Part shown: one piece after another, positions 16,404 through 24,429 of the stretch
Numbering within the stretch: the first letter of the stretch is position 1
Layout of the letters: every line of letters starts with the position of its first letter
Assembly (NCBI GenBank): GCA_903867185.1
Contig: CAIPQK010000211.1
Location: forward strand, 1-32,357
DNA: 32,357 bases
Reading direction: 5' to 3'
DNA from: an uncultured Candidatus Nemicrothrix sp.
GTDB taxonomy: Bacteria; Actinomycetota; Acidimicrobiia; Acidimicrobiales; Acidimicrobilacustridaceae
Notes under the pieces: model-generated
What the model was told of the DNA's origin: nothing
What the model saw: only the letters and a program-made list of their open reading frames with translations
Database searches by the model: none
Made by a program: the position numbers and the translations under genes

Positions 16404-17050
16404 CGCGCTCAACGGAGTTTTTGCTTAACGGTTCGCTTCGTCTTGCGCTGCACACACTGGCCGAAGGCGAAGGACGTCCATTGCTGTTGCTCCATGGTCT
16501 CGGTGAACAGTCGCCGATGTCTCGTCCAGCGTGGACATCAGCGTGGAATGGCCCGGTTCTCGCTCTCGATTTCACCGGTCACGGCGAGTCGGATGTTCCC
16601 GTGAGCGGTGGGTACACGCCTGAAGGCTTGATGTCCGATGTCGATGCGGTGCTCGCTGAACGTGGCCCCGTCACCATCGTCGGTCGTGGATTTGGAGCGT
16701 GGGTTGGACTCCTAATCGCAGGAGCGCGCACATCGCTCGTCCAGGGCGTTGTGCTTTTTGATGGAAGCGGCGTGGTTGGTGGTGGTTCACAGCCGCCGAC
16801 TCCGTACGTGAATGTTCTTCCCGCTTCAGGAACCACGAAACCTGATCCGTATGCTCTTCTCGAACTCAGCCGTGATCCACGACCGCCCGATTACGCGCTC
16901 GATTACGTGCGATTTGTGCTCGAGGACTCTGAAATTGAAAACCCAATCGTGGTCAGCGCGCGTATTCGGCCCGAGTGGTTAGCCGCTGTTGCTGCTGACA
17001 TCGGTGTGATTGAACTTCCACTGGAACAGGCAATCGCATCGTTCGCCTGA
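16400..17050 (+). CDS. Alpha/beta hydrolase-like protein lacking the catalytic serine
   Basis: A protein of 216 residues with an alpha/beta-hydrolase N-terminal half: LLLLHGLGEQSP, LALDFTGHGESDVP and a strand-turn-helix VTIVGRGFGAW. The nucleophile elbow, normally GxSxG, reads G-R-G-F-G, so residue 97 is glycine instead of serine. After it there is no Asp/His pair in the usual spacing and no histidine at all in the C-terminal 60 residues. It is also shorter than the neighbouring active homologue. The reading frame is clean, with no frameshift, so this is not simply decay. It may be a partner or regulator of the upstream hydrolase, with which it overlaps by 4 bases. Ends 12 nt from the convergent polyprenyl synthase gene. 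Confidence 0.75.
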   Translation: MTRSTEFLLNGSLRLALHTLAEGEGRPLLLLHGLGEQSPMSRPAWTSAWNGPVLALDFTGHGESDVPVSGGYTPEGLMSDVDAVLAERGPVTIVGRGFGAWVGLLIAGARTSLVQGVVLFDGSGVVGGGSQPPTPYVNVLPASGTTKPDPYALLELSRDPRPPDYALDYVRFVLEDSEIENPIVVSARIRPEWLAAVAADIGVIELPLEQAIASFA

Positions 17051-17062
17051 CGATCGAATTCG

Positions 17063-18130
17063 TTACAGGTCGCGAGTTCCGACATAAACGGCGAGTGCTT
17101 CGAGCGCATGGCGTGCTTCGGCTGTGACGTCGATCCCTTCGAGAGCCTTGATCGCTTGAGCGGTGAGCTGACTGATACTCGATTCGATCTCCGCTAACGC
17201 ACCCGTGTCGGTGAAGACAGTCTGAATCGCCAGAATCTCTTCGATGTTGAGGTCGAGGCAACCAATTCGTTCGAGAGTTCGGAGTTGTGTGGGCGTTGCG
17301 CGTTCCAGTGCGATGGCCAAAATCGGCGTTGGCTTTCCTTCTCGCAGGTCGTCACCCACGGGCTTACCCGTGCGTGCGGTGTCGCCGAATGTTCCGAGGA
17401 TGTCGTCGCGCAATTGGAATGCTTCACCCAGTGGCTCGCCGTAATGAGAAAGTGGTTTCTCAAGTTCGTCGAGTCGACCGGCCAGGGCCGCGCCAACATG
17501 TAGCGGTCGTTCGATCGTGTATTTGCCGGATTTGTAGCGGACAATTCGTCGAGCCGTCTGCAGGTCAACGCCGCCTCGGGCGGCCCCAAGGACGTCGAGA
17601 AACTGGCCAATATTCAGTTCGATCTTCAATTCGTTCCATACCTCGAACGCCGCGGCCGGAGCGTTCGACATGAGGCGATCGGCGTAGACCTCGGCGAGGT
17701 CTCCGATAAGGATTGCGATGCCTTCGCCGAATCGTCGCGCTTCACCGCTCAATGCGCCTTTTTGATGATCTGCATCGAACGTGACATGAACGGTTGACTC
17801 GCCTCGCCGAGTCGAAGATCCATCCATGACATCGTCGTGAATCAACGCAAACGCGTGGAGCATCTCGAAGGCTGCCCCTGCATCGATCACGCTGCTGTGT
17901 CCAGGTGCGCCGCCGGCACCGACAAATGCCCAGTGACAGAACGCAGGTCGCAAACGCTTTCCGCCATCGAGTACGAATCGAGTCAATACATCGAGCGGCG
18001 CCGCAAGATCGGGATCGACTGCGACCCATCGGGCGCGTTCGGCCTCGAGGATCGAACGAAGTCGAGCCTCAACGGGAGCGGTAACCGTGGTGAGTGCCGC
18101 GGGAACTTCGGTGTGTGGCGAACCGGTCAC
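17063..18130 (-). CDS. Polyprenyl diphosphate synthase (geranylgeranyl-diphosphate-synthase-like)
   Basis: Cytoplasmic isoprenoid chain-elongating enzyme of 355 residues. GGKRLRP (56-62), first Asp-rich motif DDVMD (99-103) in LIHDDVMDGSSTRRG, KSGKYTIERPL, and second Asp-rich region FQLRDDILGTFGD (238-250) followed by TGKPVGDDLREGKPTP are all present, in the style of actinobacterial GrcC/IdsA-type synthases. Product length is probably C15-C20 but cannot be fixed by eye. The GTG start overlaps the xseB stop by 4 bases (GTGA), the same linkage seen in many bacteria where xseB is followed by ispA. Third gene of the operon xseA-xseB-synthase. Confidence 0.92.
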   Translation of the reverse strand: MTGSPHTEVPAALTTVTAPVEARLRSILEAERARWVAVDPDLAAPLDVLTRFVLDGGKRLRPAFCHWAFVGAGGAPGHSSVIDAGAAFEMLHAFALIHDDVMDGSSTRRGESTVHVTFDADHQKGALSGEARRFGEGIAILIGDLAEVYADRLMSNAPAAAFEVWNELKIELNIGQFLDVLGAARGGVDLQTARRIVRYKSGKYTIERPLHVGAALAGRLDELEKPLSHYGEPLGEAFQLRDDILGTFGDTARTGKPVGDDLREGKPTPILAIALERATPTQLRTLERIGCLDLNIEEILAIQTVFTDTGALAEIESSISQLTAQAIKALEGIDVTAEARHALEALAVYVGTRDL

Positions 18131-18366
18131 TCGTCGTCGACGTCAGCGTCGAGTGCGTCGAGGTCAGCGACGATTCGAGTTACCTCAACTTGAGCGTTTT
18201 CGAGGCGACCGCGGCACAGTTCAATGAGGTCAGCAGCGCGACGAACCTGTTCAGCGAGTCGATCGACATCGACATCGTCCGCTTCGAGTTCGGTGAGTAT
18301 GGCTTCTAGCTCGGTGACGGCTTCGGCGTAGCCAAGTGAATCAGCAGAGTCTTTTTTCGCGGCCAT
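18127..18366 (-). CDS. xseB: Exodeoxyribonuclease VII small subunit
   Basis: Small helical subunit of exonuclease VII, which degrades single-stranded DNA together with XseA. From the ATG at 18366 it has 79 residues (MAAKKDS...), normal for the family. Typical motif: YAEAVTELEAILTELEADDVDVDRLAEQVRRAADLIELCRGRLENA, i.e. an amphipathic helical hairpin; the C-terminus is very acidic. GAGAG 7-10 nt before the ATG is a usable ribosome site. A TTG at 18378 overlapping the xseA stop (TTGA) is a second possible start that would add four residues. Coupled to xseA and to the following polyprenyl synthase. Confidence 0.93.
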   Translation of the reverse strand: MAAKKDSADSLGYAEAVTELEAILTELEADDVDVDRLAEQVRRAADLIELCRGRLENAQVEVTRIVADLDALDADVDDE

Positions 18367-18374
18367 TGGATCTC

Positions 18375-19607
18375 TCAATCAGTTGCGGTTGCGGTGCTGG
18401 TGATGGTTCCGTCGGAAACAGTTGTGACAAGGGTGTCACCTGGAGACACATCGGCGCTTCGGCGAACGACGGTACCTCTCTCGGTGCGAGTAATTGACCA
18501 GCCGCGCGCCAGAGTCCGAACGGGATCGACGGCACTGAGACGAGCGGCAAAGAGTTCGAGATTCTGCTTTTCTGACTTCATTGTGGACTCAAGGGATCTA
18601 TTGAGGCGAGAGGTCGTACTCGAGAGCCGATGTCGCTCAACGGTGAGCCGTGTTCGAGCTCCGAGGGCGGCGTGGCGGGCCGAACGGGCAAGTCGTTCGC
18701 GTTCAACCTCAAGAGTTGTGGACACGATTTCAGCGATATCACCCCACGCGGTTTCTCCACGAGAGACAACTTCCATGGCGATGTCGACGAGAGCTTCGGC
18801 GCACGCGGTTGGAGTCTTGTTCGCGCAGTGGGCCACGACATCGGCAACGCTCGTATCGATTTCGTGTCCGATGCCAGTGAAGACGGGGACCGATGAGGTC
18901 GCGATTGCTCGAGCAACAACCTCGTGGTCGAAGATGGCGAGGTCAAGTCGCGAGCCACCGCCGCGGACGAGGGCGATGACATCGACCTTGTTGCGCTGTG
19001 CGGTTCGGAGAGCAGCAGCGATGGTGCGTTCGGCGCCAGCACCTTGAACTTTTGAGTCGATGAACTCGACCCGCCAAGGAAGTTGGCTTTCGATAAGCGA
19101 ATGCATGAAGTCTGCCTGCGCAGCGCTTTCATCGGCAGTGATGAGCGCGATGTGCAACGGCATTGGTACGAGAGCGAGAGAACGATTGCGCTCGATGAGA
19201 TTCTCGGCGCGTAGCACTGCAAGTACGCGCTCGCGTTCAGACTCGAGCGCTTCGAGTGTGAAGGCAGGATCAATGTCTTGCATCGATAGTTGGAGTCGGC
19301 CACCTGCCAACCACAATTCAAGTGGTCCACGGATGCGAACCTTGACGCCTTCTTCCAGCCGAACGGTTCCGGCGGTCTGAAGTTTCTGTTCAACCTTTGG
19401 TCGGGCGCGACTCCACAGGGCGACGGGCACTTTGGCGGTGACCGCTCCCTTCTCATCGCGATCTACGAGATCAAAATAGAAGTGGCCGCGGGATTCACGA
19501 GCGCCAGAGATTTCGCCGTCGACCCAAACCGCCCCGCCCAGCCGCGCCTTGATGGCATCGGCAGTCGCAGTCATCAATTCAGTCACCGTGTAATTCACGT
19601 CACTCAT
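18375..19607 (-). CDS. xseA: Exodeoxyribonuclease VII large subunit
   Basis: Catalytic subunit of exonuclease VII. From the ATG at 19607 it has 410 residues. An N-terminal OB-fold (about 5-100) shows VWVDGEISGARESRGHFYFDLVD. The central catalytic domain holds HIALITADESAAQADF, LVRGGGSRLDLAIFD, PVFTGIGHEIDTSVADVVAH and TPTACAE, all family hallmarks. A long helical coiled region follows, then the C-terminal RTLARGWSIT. The start at 19607 is chosen because TACGGT sits 7 nt upstream (leaderless type); a GTG at 19634 would add nine residues that lack conservation. First gene of the operon with xseB. Confidence 0.95.
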   Translation of the reverse strand: MSDVNYTVTELMTATADAIKARLGGAVWVDGEISGARESRGHFYFDLVDRDEKGAVTAKVPVALWSRARPKVEQKLQTAGTVRLEEGVKVRIRGPLELWLAGGRLQLSMQDIDPAFTLEALESERERVLAVLRAENLIERNRSLALVPMPLHIALITADESAAQADFMHSLIESQLPWRVEFIDSKVQGAGAERTIAAALRTAQRNKVDVIALVRGGGSRLDLAIFDHEVVARAIATSSVPVFTGIGHEIDTSVADVVAHCANKTPTACAEALVDIAMEVVSRGETAWGDIAEIVSTTLEVERERLARSARHAALGARTRLTVERHRLSSTTSRLNRSLESTMKSEKQNLELFAARLSAVDPVRTLARGWSITRTERGTVVRRSADVSPGDTLVTTVSDGTITSTATATD

Positions 19608-19614
19608 AGGCGGC

Positions 19615-19620
19615 ACCGTA
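19615..19620 (-). promoter_or_regulatory. xseA: Leaderless-type -10 (TACGGT) of xseA
   Basis: TANNNT ending 7 nt before the ATG at 19607. It argues for that start over the GTG at 19634. Confidence 0.5.
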
Positions 19621-19637
19621 GCGGGGGTTTGCACTTC

Positions 19638-19643
19638 TAGAGT
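19638..19643 (+). promoter_or_regulatory. Leaderless-type -10 (TAGAGT) of the lipoprotein gene
   Basis: TANNNT ending 6 nt before the ATG at 19650, the ideal spacing for transcription starting at the A of the ATG. Confidence 0.5.
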
Positions 19644-19649
19644 CGTGCC

Positions 19650-20177
19650 ATGAGAACTCTTGGCTCAGCACGTTCGGCGTACCGTGGGTTCTGCATGTCG
19701 GTCATCGTTTGCGGGACGATGGGGCTTGCTTCGTGCGGGTCCTCGCACTCGTCGACGCCAGTAGTGGGCGAGTCGACATCCATCGCGCCGTCGGTTCCTT
19801 CAGCGCCCTCATCGATACCTCCAGCCCCGTCGTCGATCCCGGGGAATGTCCAGGCTCCGTGTTCGGCGTTGAAAGCAGCATTGCCGATTACCGACCTTGA
19901 ACCGAAGAACTCGGGAAATTGGATCGCGGAACGCCAGCGGATTCAAACCGATGCGGCGAGCAACGTCGCCTTGTTTTCGGCCGCCGAGAAAGGCGTTCCC
20001 AATGATGTCGTGACCGCGCTCGAGACGCTCAAGGAGTTCTCGACATGGATCGGTACAACGGTTGCCAACTCCGCAACGTTTGAAGCAGCGACGAATGCGA
20101 TAAAGGCGTATCCCGATTCGATTCCGGCGACGAAGGCGATGGCGAGCGTTGACACGTGGAGCCGTGCGAACTGCTGA
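19650..20177 (+). CDS. Putative lipoprotein of unknown function
   Basis: A protein of 175 residues with a lipoprotein signal: basic N-terminus, hydrophobic MSVIVCGTMG and lipobox L-A-S-C, giving a lipidated cysteine at residue 29. A Ser/Pro-rich spacer (about 30-65) follows, then a mostly helical domain that begins PCSALKAALPITDLEPK and ends SVDTWSRANC; the two cysteines at its ends could pair. I do not recognise the family. The ATG at 19650 is backed by TAGAGT 6 nt upstream; an in-frame ATG at 19695 would still leave a working lipoprotein signal. Divergent from xseA and convergent with the epimerase gene, whose stop is 3 nt away. Confidence 0.75.
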   Translation: MRTLGSARSAYRGFCMSVIVCGTMGLASCGSSHSSTPVVGESTSIAPSVPSAPSSIPPAPSSIPGNVQAPCSALKAALPITDLEPKNSGNWIAERQRIQTDAASNVALFSAAEKGVPNDVVTALETLKEFSTWIGTTVANSATFEAATNAIKAYPDSIPATKAMASVDTWSRANC

Positions 20178-20180
20178 GGA

Positions 20181-20612
20181 TTACTCCTGAACGAGTTCGA
20201 TCAGTGTGCCGAGCGCATCCTTGGGGTGAATAAACGCAACGGTTGTTCCGCGCGAACCCGGTCGAGGAGCGTCGTCGAGAACTCGGAAGCCTTGTGCCTT
20301 GACGGCATCGAGTGCTTCGGCGCAATTGGCTACGCGATAACCGACATGATGAATTCCAGGGCCACCGCGAGTGTTAAGCCACTTCGCGACGGTTGAATCT
20401 TCACGGGTCGGGGTGAGGAGCTGAACGTAACTCTCGGCGACCTTGAGCAGCGCTTCTTCAACGCCATCGCTTTCGACAACCTCACGATGATCGACAACGG
20501 CACCGAAGGTTTCACGGTAGTAATCGATAGCTGCACCCAGATCAGGGACAGCGATCGCGATGTGGTCGATTTCGGTCAGAAGCGGCTTTTGGTTCGCTGC
20601 AGCTTCGCTCAT
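20181..20612 (-). CDS. mce: Methylmalonyl-CoA epimerase
   Basis: Converts (2S)- and (2R)-methylmalonyl-CoA into each other; here also likely acts on ethylmalonyl-CoA. A protein of 143 residues of the vicinal-oxygen-chelate fold. Metal ligands expected in this family are visible: H17 in EIDHIAIAV, Q64 in SYVQLLTP, H88/H89 in GPGIHHVGYRV and E139 in TLIELVQE. AGGAG, 6 nt before the ATG at 20612, fixes the start; the open frame extends further upstream but overlaps ccrA without similarity. It follows ccrA by 62 nt on the same strand, so the two probably work in one pathway (crotonyl-CoA to methylsuccinyl-CoA branch, or propionyl-CoA metabolism). Confidence 0.93.
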   Translation of the reverse strand: MSEAAANQKPLLTEIDHIAIAVPDLGAAIDYYRETFGAVVDHREVVESDGVEEALLKVAESYVQLLTPTREDSTVAKWLNTRGGPGIHHVGYRVANCAEALDAVKAQGFRVLDDAPRPGSRGTTVAFIHPKDALGTLIELVQE

Positions 20613-20674
20613 TTGAACTCCTGATTCTTCTTCGCCGGGACGGCGTGCGGTGATGGCCATTGGTCGTGTTTCCT

Positions 20675-22015
20675 CTATGCGCCGTGGCGACGGAACGCCG
20701 TGATGCGATCCTCGCCAACCTTGGCGCGGAACTCCGGGTCGTCGATGCCAAGTCCTTCTGAAGGCGCAAGGCACAACACGCCGATTTTGCCTTCATGCAA
20801 GTTCTTGTGAACTTGGTAGGCGGCTTCACCGGTCTGTTCAAGCGGGTACACCGCGGAAAGGATTGGTTGAATCTTTCCTTCACAGATGAGTTGGTTCGCA
20901 GCCCAAGCTTCGGCGTAGTTCGCAAAATGTGAACTGATGATGTTCTTCAGCTTCATCCAGAGATGACGGTTGTCGTATTCGATCATGAAGCCACTCGTTG
21001 CAGCACACGTGACGATGGTTCCGCCGCGAGCAGCGACGAACACTGAGGCGCCAAAGGTTTGGCGACCTGGGTGTTCAAACACGATGTCGACATCGCGACC
21101 GATCATTGAGCGGATGTCTTTGCCCAGTCGCCGCCATTCCGTTTCGTCTTGGGTGTGCTCATCGGCCCAGAACTTGTAATTGGATGCGCGACGATCGATG
21201 ACGTGCTCAACGCCGAGGTCGTTGAGCAGCCCAACCTTTTCTGGTGATGACACAACGCCCACTGGGGTTCCGCCGCCGTTGAGGATGTACTGGACGGCGT
21301 AACCGCCGAGGCCACCCGACGCGCCCCAAACAAGAACGGCATCGCCCTGTTTCATTTGCGCAGCATTTCGGCTGACGAGCATTCGGTAACTCGTCGAGTT
21401 GCACAATGCGTTCACTGATGCTTCTTCCCACGAAAGATGCGCGGGCTTGGGCATGAGCTGATTCGCTTTGACAACCGAAAGTTCGGCAAGGCCGCCGTAG
21501 TTGGTTTCGAAACCCCAAATGCGTTGGTTGTCACCGAGCATTGAGTCGTTGTGGCTTGATGGATCTTGATCGTCGACGTAGTTGCAATGCACGACGACTT
21601 TGTCGCCGACCTTCCACTTGCGCACTGCGCTGCCAACCCGGAGGACAACGCCCGATGCATCGGAACCGACAGCGTGGAATGGTTGGTCGTGGCGTGCTCC
21701 CCAGTAACTCTCTTTGCCGAGGCGTTTGAGAAAGCCGAATGTGGACACCGGTTCAAAGATTGATGACCACACAGTGTTGAAATTGATTGAGCTCGCCATG
21801 ACGGCGATTACCGCTTCATCGGGGGCGAGCTCGGGCATGGCGATCTCTTGGAGATGAAGCGCCTGTCGTGGGTCCTTGTCTTCTGACGCCATGCCGTCGA
21901 ACATCGTCTGCTCGGAGGCGAGAACGACGGTGGCCTTGTAGGACTCGGGCAGGGCGATGGCCGCGAGTTCTTCGCCGGGGGCACCCTGGAGAATGGCATC
22001 GATGATCTGTTGCAT
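20675..22015 (-). CDS. ccrA: Crotonyl-CoA carboxylase/reductase
   Basis: NADPH-dependent enzyme that fixes CO2 onto crotonyl-CoA to give ethylmalonyl-CoA, the key step of the ethylmalonyl-CoA pathway. A 446-residue medium-chain dehydrogenase/reductase. The CO2-pocket residues known for this family are all here: N80 in INFNTVW, F169 and E170 in WGFETNYGG, and the histidine in YDNRHLWMKLK. The nucleotide-binding turn is VLVWGASGGLGGYA. These separate it from plain enoyl reductases. The ATG at 22015 has TAGCGT 8 nt upstream. Downstream neighbour is the epimerase, divergent neighbour a beta-ketothiolase, which supports acetyl-CoA assimilation rather than polyketide extender supply. Confidence 0.95.
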   Translation of the reverse strand: MQQIIDAILQGAPGEELAAIALPESYKATVVLASEQTMFDGMASEDKDPRQALHLQEIAMPELAPDEAVIAVMASSINFNTVWSSIFEPVSTFGFLKRLGKESYWGARHDQPFHAVGSDASGVVLRVGSAVRKWKVGDKVVVHCNYVDDQDPSSHNDSMLGDNQRIWGFETNYGGLAELSVVKANQLMPKPAHLSWEEASVNALCNSTSYRMLVSRNAAQMKQGDAVLVWGASGGLGGYAVQYILNGGGTPVGVVSSPEKVGLLNDLGVEHVIDRRASNYKFWADEHTQDETEWRRLGKDIRSMIGRDVDIVFEHPGRQTFGASVFVAARGGTIVTCAATSGFMIEYDNRHLWMKLKNIISSHFANYAEAWAANQLICEGKIQPILSAVYPLEQTGEAAYQVHKNLHEGKIGVLCLAPSEGLGIDDPEFRAKVGEDRITAFRRHGA

Positions 22016-22023
22016 GACGCGGC

Positions 22024-22029
22024 ACGCTA
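22024..22029 (-). promoter_or_regulatory. ccrA: Leaderless-type -10 (TAGCGT) of ccrA
   Basis: TANNNT ending 8 nt before the ATG at 22015. Confidence 0.4.
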
Positions 22030-22032
22030 CCG

Positions 22033-22096
22033 GGCCTGATGGGCCTCAGGCCATGCGGGCTAGGTGCCCTGACGCCATGCGGTGACCGTGGTTACC
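22033..22096. promoter_or_regulatory. Candidate operators between ccrA and the thiolase gene
   Basis: Perfect inverted repeat GGCCTGA (22033-22039) / TCAGGCC (22046-22052), a near-palindrome GGTGACC-GT-GGTTACC (22081-22096), and GCCATGCGG twice (22051 and 22074 areas). They lie in the divergent promoter region of two genes of one pathway. Regulator unknown. Confidence 0.35.
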
Positions 22097-22102
22097 GGCG
22101 GG

Positions 22103-22108
22103 TACAGT
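22103..22108 (+). promoter_or_regulatory. Possible -10 (TACAGT) of the thiolase gene
   Basis: TACAGT with a poor upstream GTGACC at 15 nt; it would give a leader of about 78 nt ending in the GGAGG ribosome site. Confidence 0.3.
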
Positions 22109-22192
22109 TCTGGCCCGGGACATCGCCGTCCCTCCCGTCGATCGCCTGTCTGAGCCGGTGACGGGGAACAATTCCTCTTGGGAGGTTCAGAC

Positions 22193-23374
22193 ATGGCTGG
22201 TTCGGTCATTCTCGCTGGCGCTCGTACGCCTATCGGCAAGCTTTCTGGTTCATTGGCCGGGTTCGAAGCCACTGATCTCGGTGCACTTGCCATTCGCGCT
22301 GCACTTCAGCGTGCTGGGCTCACCCCAGAACAGATTGATTACGTGTTCATGGGTCAGGTGCTGCTCGGCGGTGCTGGTCAGATGACTGCACGTCAAGCAT
22401 CAACCAAAGCTGGCATTCCCATGTCGGTTCCTTCGACCACCGTCAACAAGGTCTGTCTCTCAGGTCTCAATGCAATTCATCTCGCCGACCTCTACATCCA
22501 GTCCGGCGAGGCCGACATCGTTGTCGCCGGCGGTATGGAGTCGATGACCAATGCGCCGTATCTCATGCCTGGAGCCCGCGCTGGTTTGCGTATGGGCGAC
22601 AGCAAAGTCATCGACTCGATGATGTTCGACGGACTGTTCTGCGCCATTGACCAATTGGCAATGGGTGCTGGCACCGAGAAGTACGCAGCCACCGCCGGCA
22701 TCAGCCGCGAATCACAGGATGCGCTCGCCGCGCTTTCGCACGCACGCGCCGTGAAGGCACAAGCGGAAGGACTTTTCAACGACGAAATCGTCAAGGTGGA
22801 AATTCCGCAGCGCAAGGGCGACCCGAAGTTGTTCTCCGAAGACGAAGGTATTCGCGCCGAATCCACCTACGACTCCCTCAGCGGTCTTCGTCCGGCATTT
22901 GATAAGGCCGGAAACATCACCGCTGGTAATGCTTCGCAAATTTCCGATGGTGGCGCAGCCGTCATCGTTGCGTCGGAAGCAGCTGCTGAGCGTCTTGGCA
23001 TTACGCCGCTCGGTCGCATCGTTGGTTACGGACAGGTTGCTGGTCCCGATGCATCACTGCTCGATCAGCCTGCCAACGCAATCAACAATGCGCTTGATCG
23101 CGTCGGCATGAAGGTCAGCGATCTGGATCTCTTCGAATTGAACGAAGCATTTGCCGCCGTCGGAGTTGCATCGATGGCGAAACTTGGCATCACTGACGAA
23201 GTCACCAACGTCAATGGTGGCGCAATTGCTCTTGGTCACCCCATTGGCATGTCGGGCACCCGTGTTGCTCTGCACCTCTTGATGGAACTCAAGCGCCGCG
23301 GTGGCGGCAAGGGCGCTGCCGCACTTTGTGGCGGCGGCGGTCAGGGCGACGCCATCTTGCTGGAAACGATCTGA
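22193..23374 (+). CDS. Acetyl-CoA acetyltransferase (beta-ketothiolase)
   Basis: Condenses two acetyl-CoA to acetoacetyl-CoA or runs in reverse in beta-oxidation. From the ATG at 22193 it has 393 residues, the normal length. Catalytic residues: nucleophile C88 in VNKVCLSGLNAI, H349 in GGAIALGHPIGMSGTR, and base C379 in ALCGGGGQGDA; DLFELNEAFA is also present. GGAGG at 22181-22185 sits 7 nt before the ATG. Divergent from ccrA, so it can supply acetoacetyl-CoA at the head of the ethylmalonyl-CoA route; a biosynthetic AtoB/PhaA-type role is likely but not proven. Ends 1 nt from the convergent recR. Confidence 0.95.
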   Translation: MAGSVILAGARTPIGKLSGSLAGFEATDLGALAIRAALQRAGLTPEQIDYVFMGQVLLGGAGQMTARQASTKAGIPMSVPSTTVNKVCLSGLNAIHLADLYIQSGEADIVVAGGMESMTNAPYLMPGARAGLRMGDSKVIDSMMFDGLFCAIDQLAMGAGTEKYAATAGISRESQDALAALSHARAVKAQAEGLFNDEIVKVEIPQRKGDPKLFSEDEGIRAESTYDSLSGLRPAFDKAGNITAGNASQISDGGAAVIVASEAAAERLGITPLGRIVGYGQVAGPDASLLDQPANAINNALDRVGMKVSDLDLFELNEAFAAVGVASMAKLGITDEVTNVNGGAIALGHPIGMSGTRVALHLLMELKRRGGGKGAAALCGGGGQGDAILLETI

Positions 23375-23375
23375 G

Positions 23376-23978
23376 CTAGTCGACGTCGCGGCGTCCCTCG
23401 AGGGCGCGGCCGAGCGTGAGCTCGTCTGCGTACTCGAGGTCGCCACCGACAGGAAGTCCGCTGGCAATTCGCGTGACGCGAATGCCGAGTGGTTTGAGCA
23501 AACGCCCCAAGTACATCGCGGTTGCTTCACCTTCGATGTTGGGGTTTGTGCACAGGATGACTTCTTCGATTCCTTCGGGCTCGATGCGCACGAGCAGTTC
23601 TTTCACGCGTAATTGATCGGGGCCGATGCCTTCGATGGGGCTAATTGCACCTTGAAGGACGTGATAGCGGCCGCGGTATTCGCCGGTTTTTTCAACGGCG
23701 ACGATGTCGCGAGGTTCTTCAACGACGCAAACCACGCCCGCTTCTCGGCGCGTATCGCTGCAGATTCCGCAGGAGTCACCTTCGGACACGTTGAAGCATG
23801 TCGTGCAAAAGCTGACGCGCTCTTTCACAATGAGAATGGAATTCGCTAACCGAGTGGCATCTTCGGTGGGCATCTTGAGCAAGTGAAACGCGATGCGTTG
23901 GGCCGACTTCGGGCCAACACCAGGAAGGCGACCGAGTTCATCGATGAGATCCTGAACCGGACCGGCGTAGATACTCAC
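23376..23978 (-). CDS. recR: Recombination mediator protein RecR
   Basis: Ring-forming DNA clamp that loads RecA with RecO in gap repair. 200 residues, the family length. N-terminal helix-hairpin-helix [24 protein letters not shown] (about 10-33), four-cysteine zinc finger [18 protein letters not shown] (about 57-74), Toprim domain with [26 protein letters not shown] and [12 protein letters not shown]-like [15 protein letters not shown]. The GTG start overlaps the ybaB stop by 4 bases (GTGA). Last gene of dnaX-ybaB-recR, a widely conserved order. Confidence 0.97.
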   Translation of the reverse strand: MSIYAGPVQDLIDELGRLPGVGPKSAQRIAFHLLKMPTEDATRLANSILIVKERVSFCTTCFNVSEGDSCGICSDTRREAGVVCVVEEPRDIVAVEKTGEYRGRYHVLQGAISPIEGIGPDQLRVKELLVRIEPEGIEEVILCTNPNIEGEATAMYLGRLLKPLGIRVTRIASGLPVGGDLEYADELTLGRALEGRRDVD

Positions 23979-24397
23979 GCTTGATCGTCCGGGTGGGGTG
24001 AATCGATTTCGATGATGTCATCGGGTGCTCCGAAAAGACCAAGGGCCTCGAGATCGACAAGACCGCCGAGGTCGCCGAGGTCGCCGAGGTCGGGCATAGC
24101 TGCGTTCTGAAATGGCCCGAGCACTTCTTGTTGCATCGCATCGATTTGCGCGAGCGCATCGTGAAATGAGGCAAGCACAAGATCTTCGAGCATGGCGACG
24201 TCAGAGGGATCGACTGCTTCGGGAGAAATCGAAACATTGAGCACCTGCATGCCACCGGTGACGCGAATGGCGACTGCGCCTCCGCCGGCTTGACCGACAA
24301 ACTCGCGAGTAGCGGCATCGGCGCGAGCTTGCTCAAATTGCTGTTGCATCGCCATTGCTTGGCTAAGCATTGAGCCGAGATCGAATTGGTCAGACAC
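23975..24397 (-). CDS. ybaB: YbaB/EbfC-family nucleoid-associated protein with extended acidic tail
   Basis: Small DNA-binding dimer that coats the nucleoid. Residues 1-95 are the standard family: [64 protein letters not shown]. Compared with the usual 100-110 residues it has about 40 extra C-terminal residues, acidic and Gly/Leu-rich, containing the triplet repeat LGDLGDLGG made by a 9-bp tandem repeat (about 24067-24096). The GTG at 24397 is preceded by GGGAG. Located between dnaX and recR; its stop overlaps the recR start. Confidence 0.93.
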   Translation of the reverse strand: MSDQFDLGSMLSQAMAMQQQFEQARADAATREFVGQAGGGAVAIRVTGGMQVLNVSISPEAVDPSDVAMLEDLVLASFHDALAQIDAMQQEVLGPFQNAAMPDLGDLGDLGGLVDLEALGLFGAPDDIIEIDSPHPDDQA

Positions 24398-24429
24398 GTG
24401 GGCTCCCGCAGGGGCGATGGGGTAGGGAA

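Noticed and set aside
24067-24096. Short tandem repeats resembling a CRISPR or VNTR array
   Set aside because: Three copies of a 9-bp unit in frame inside ybaB, without spacers; coding repeat only.
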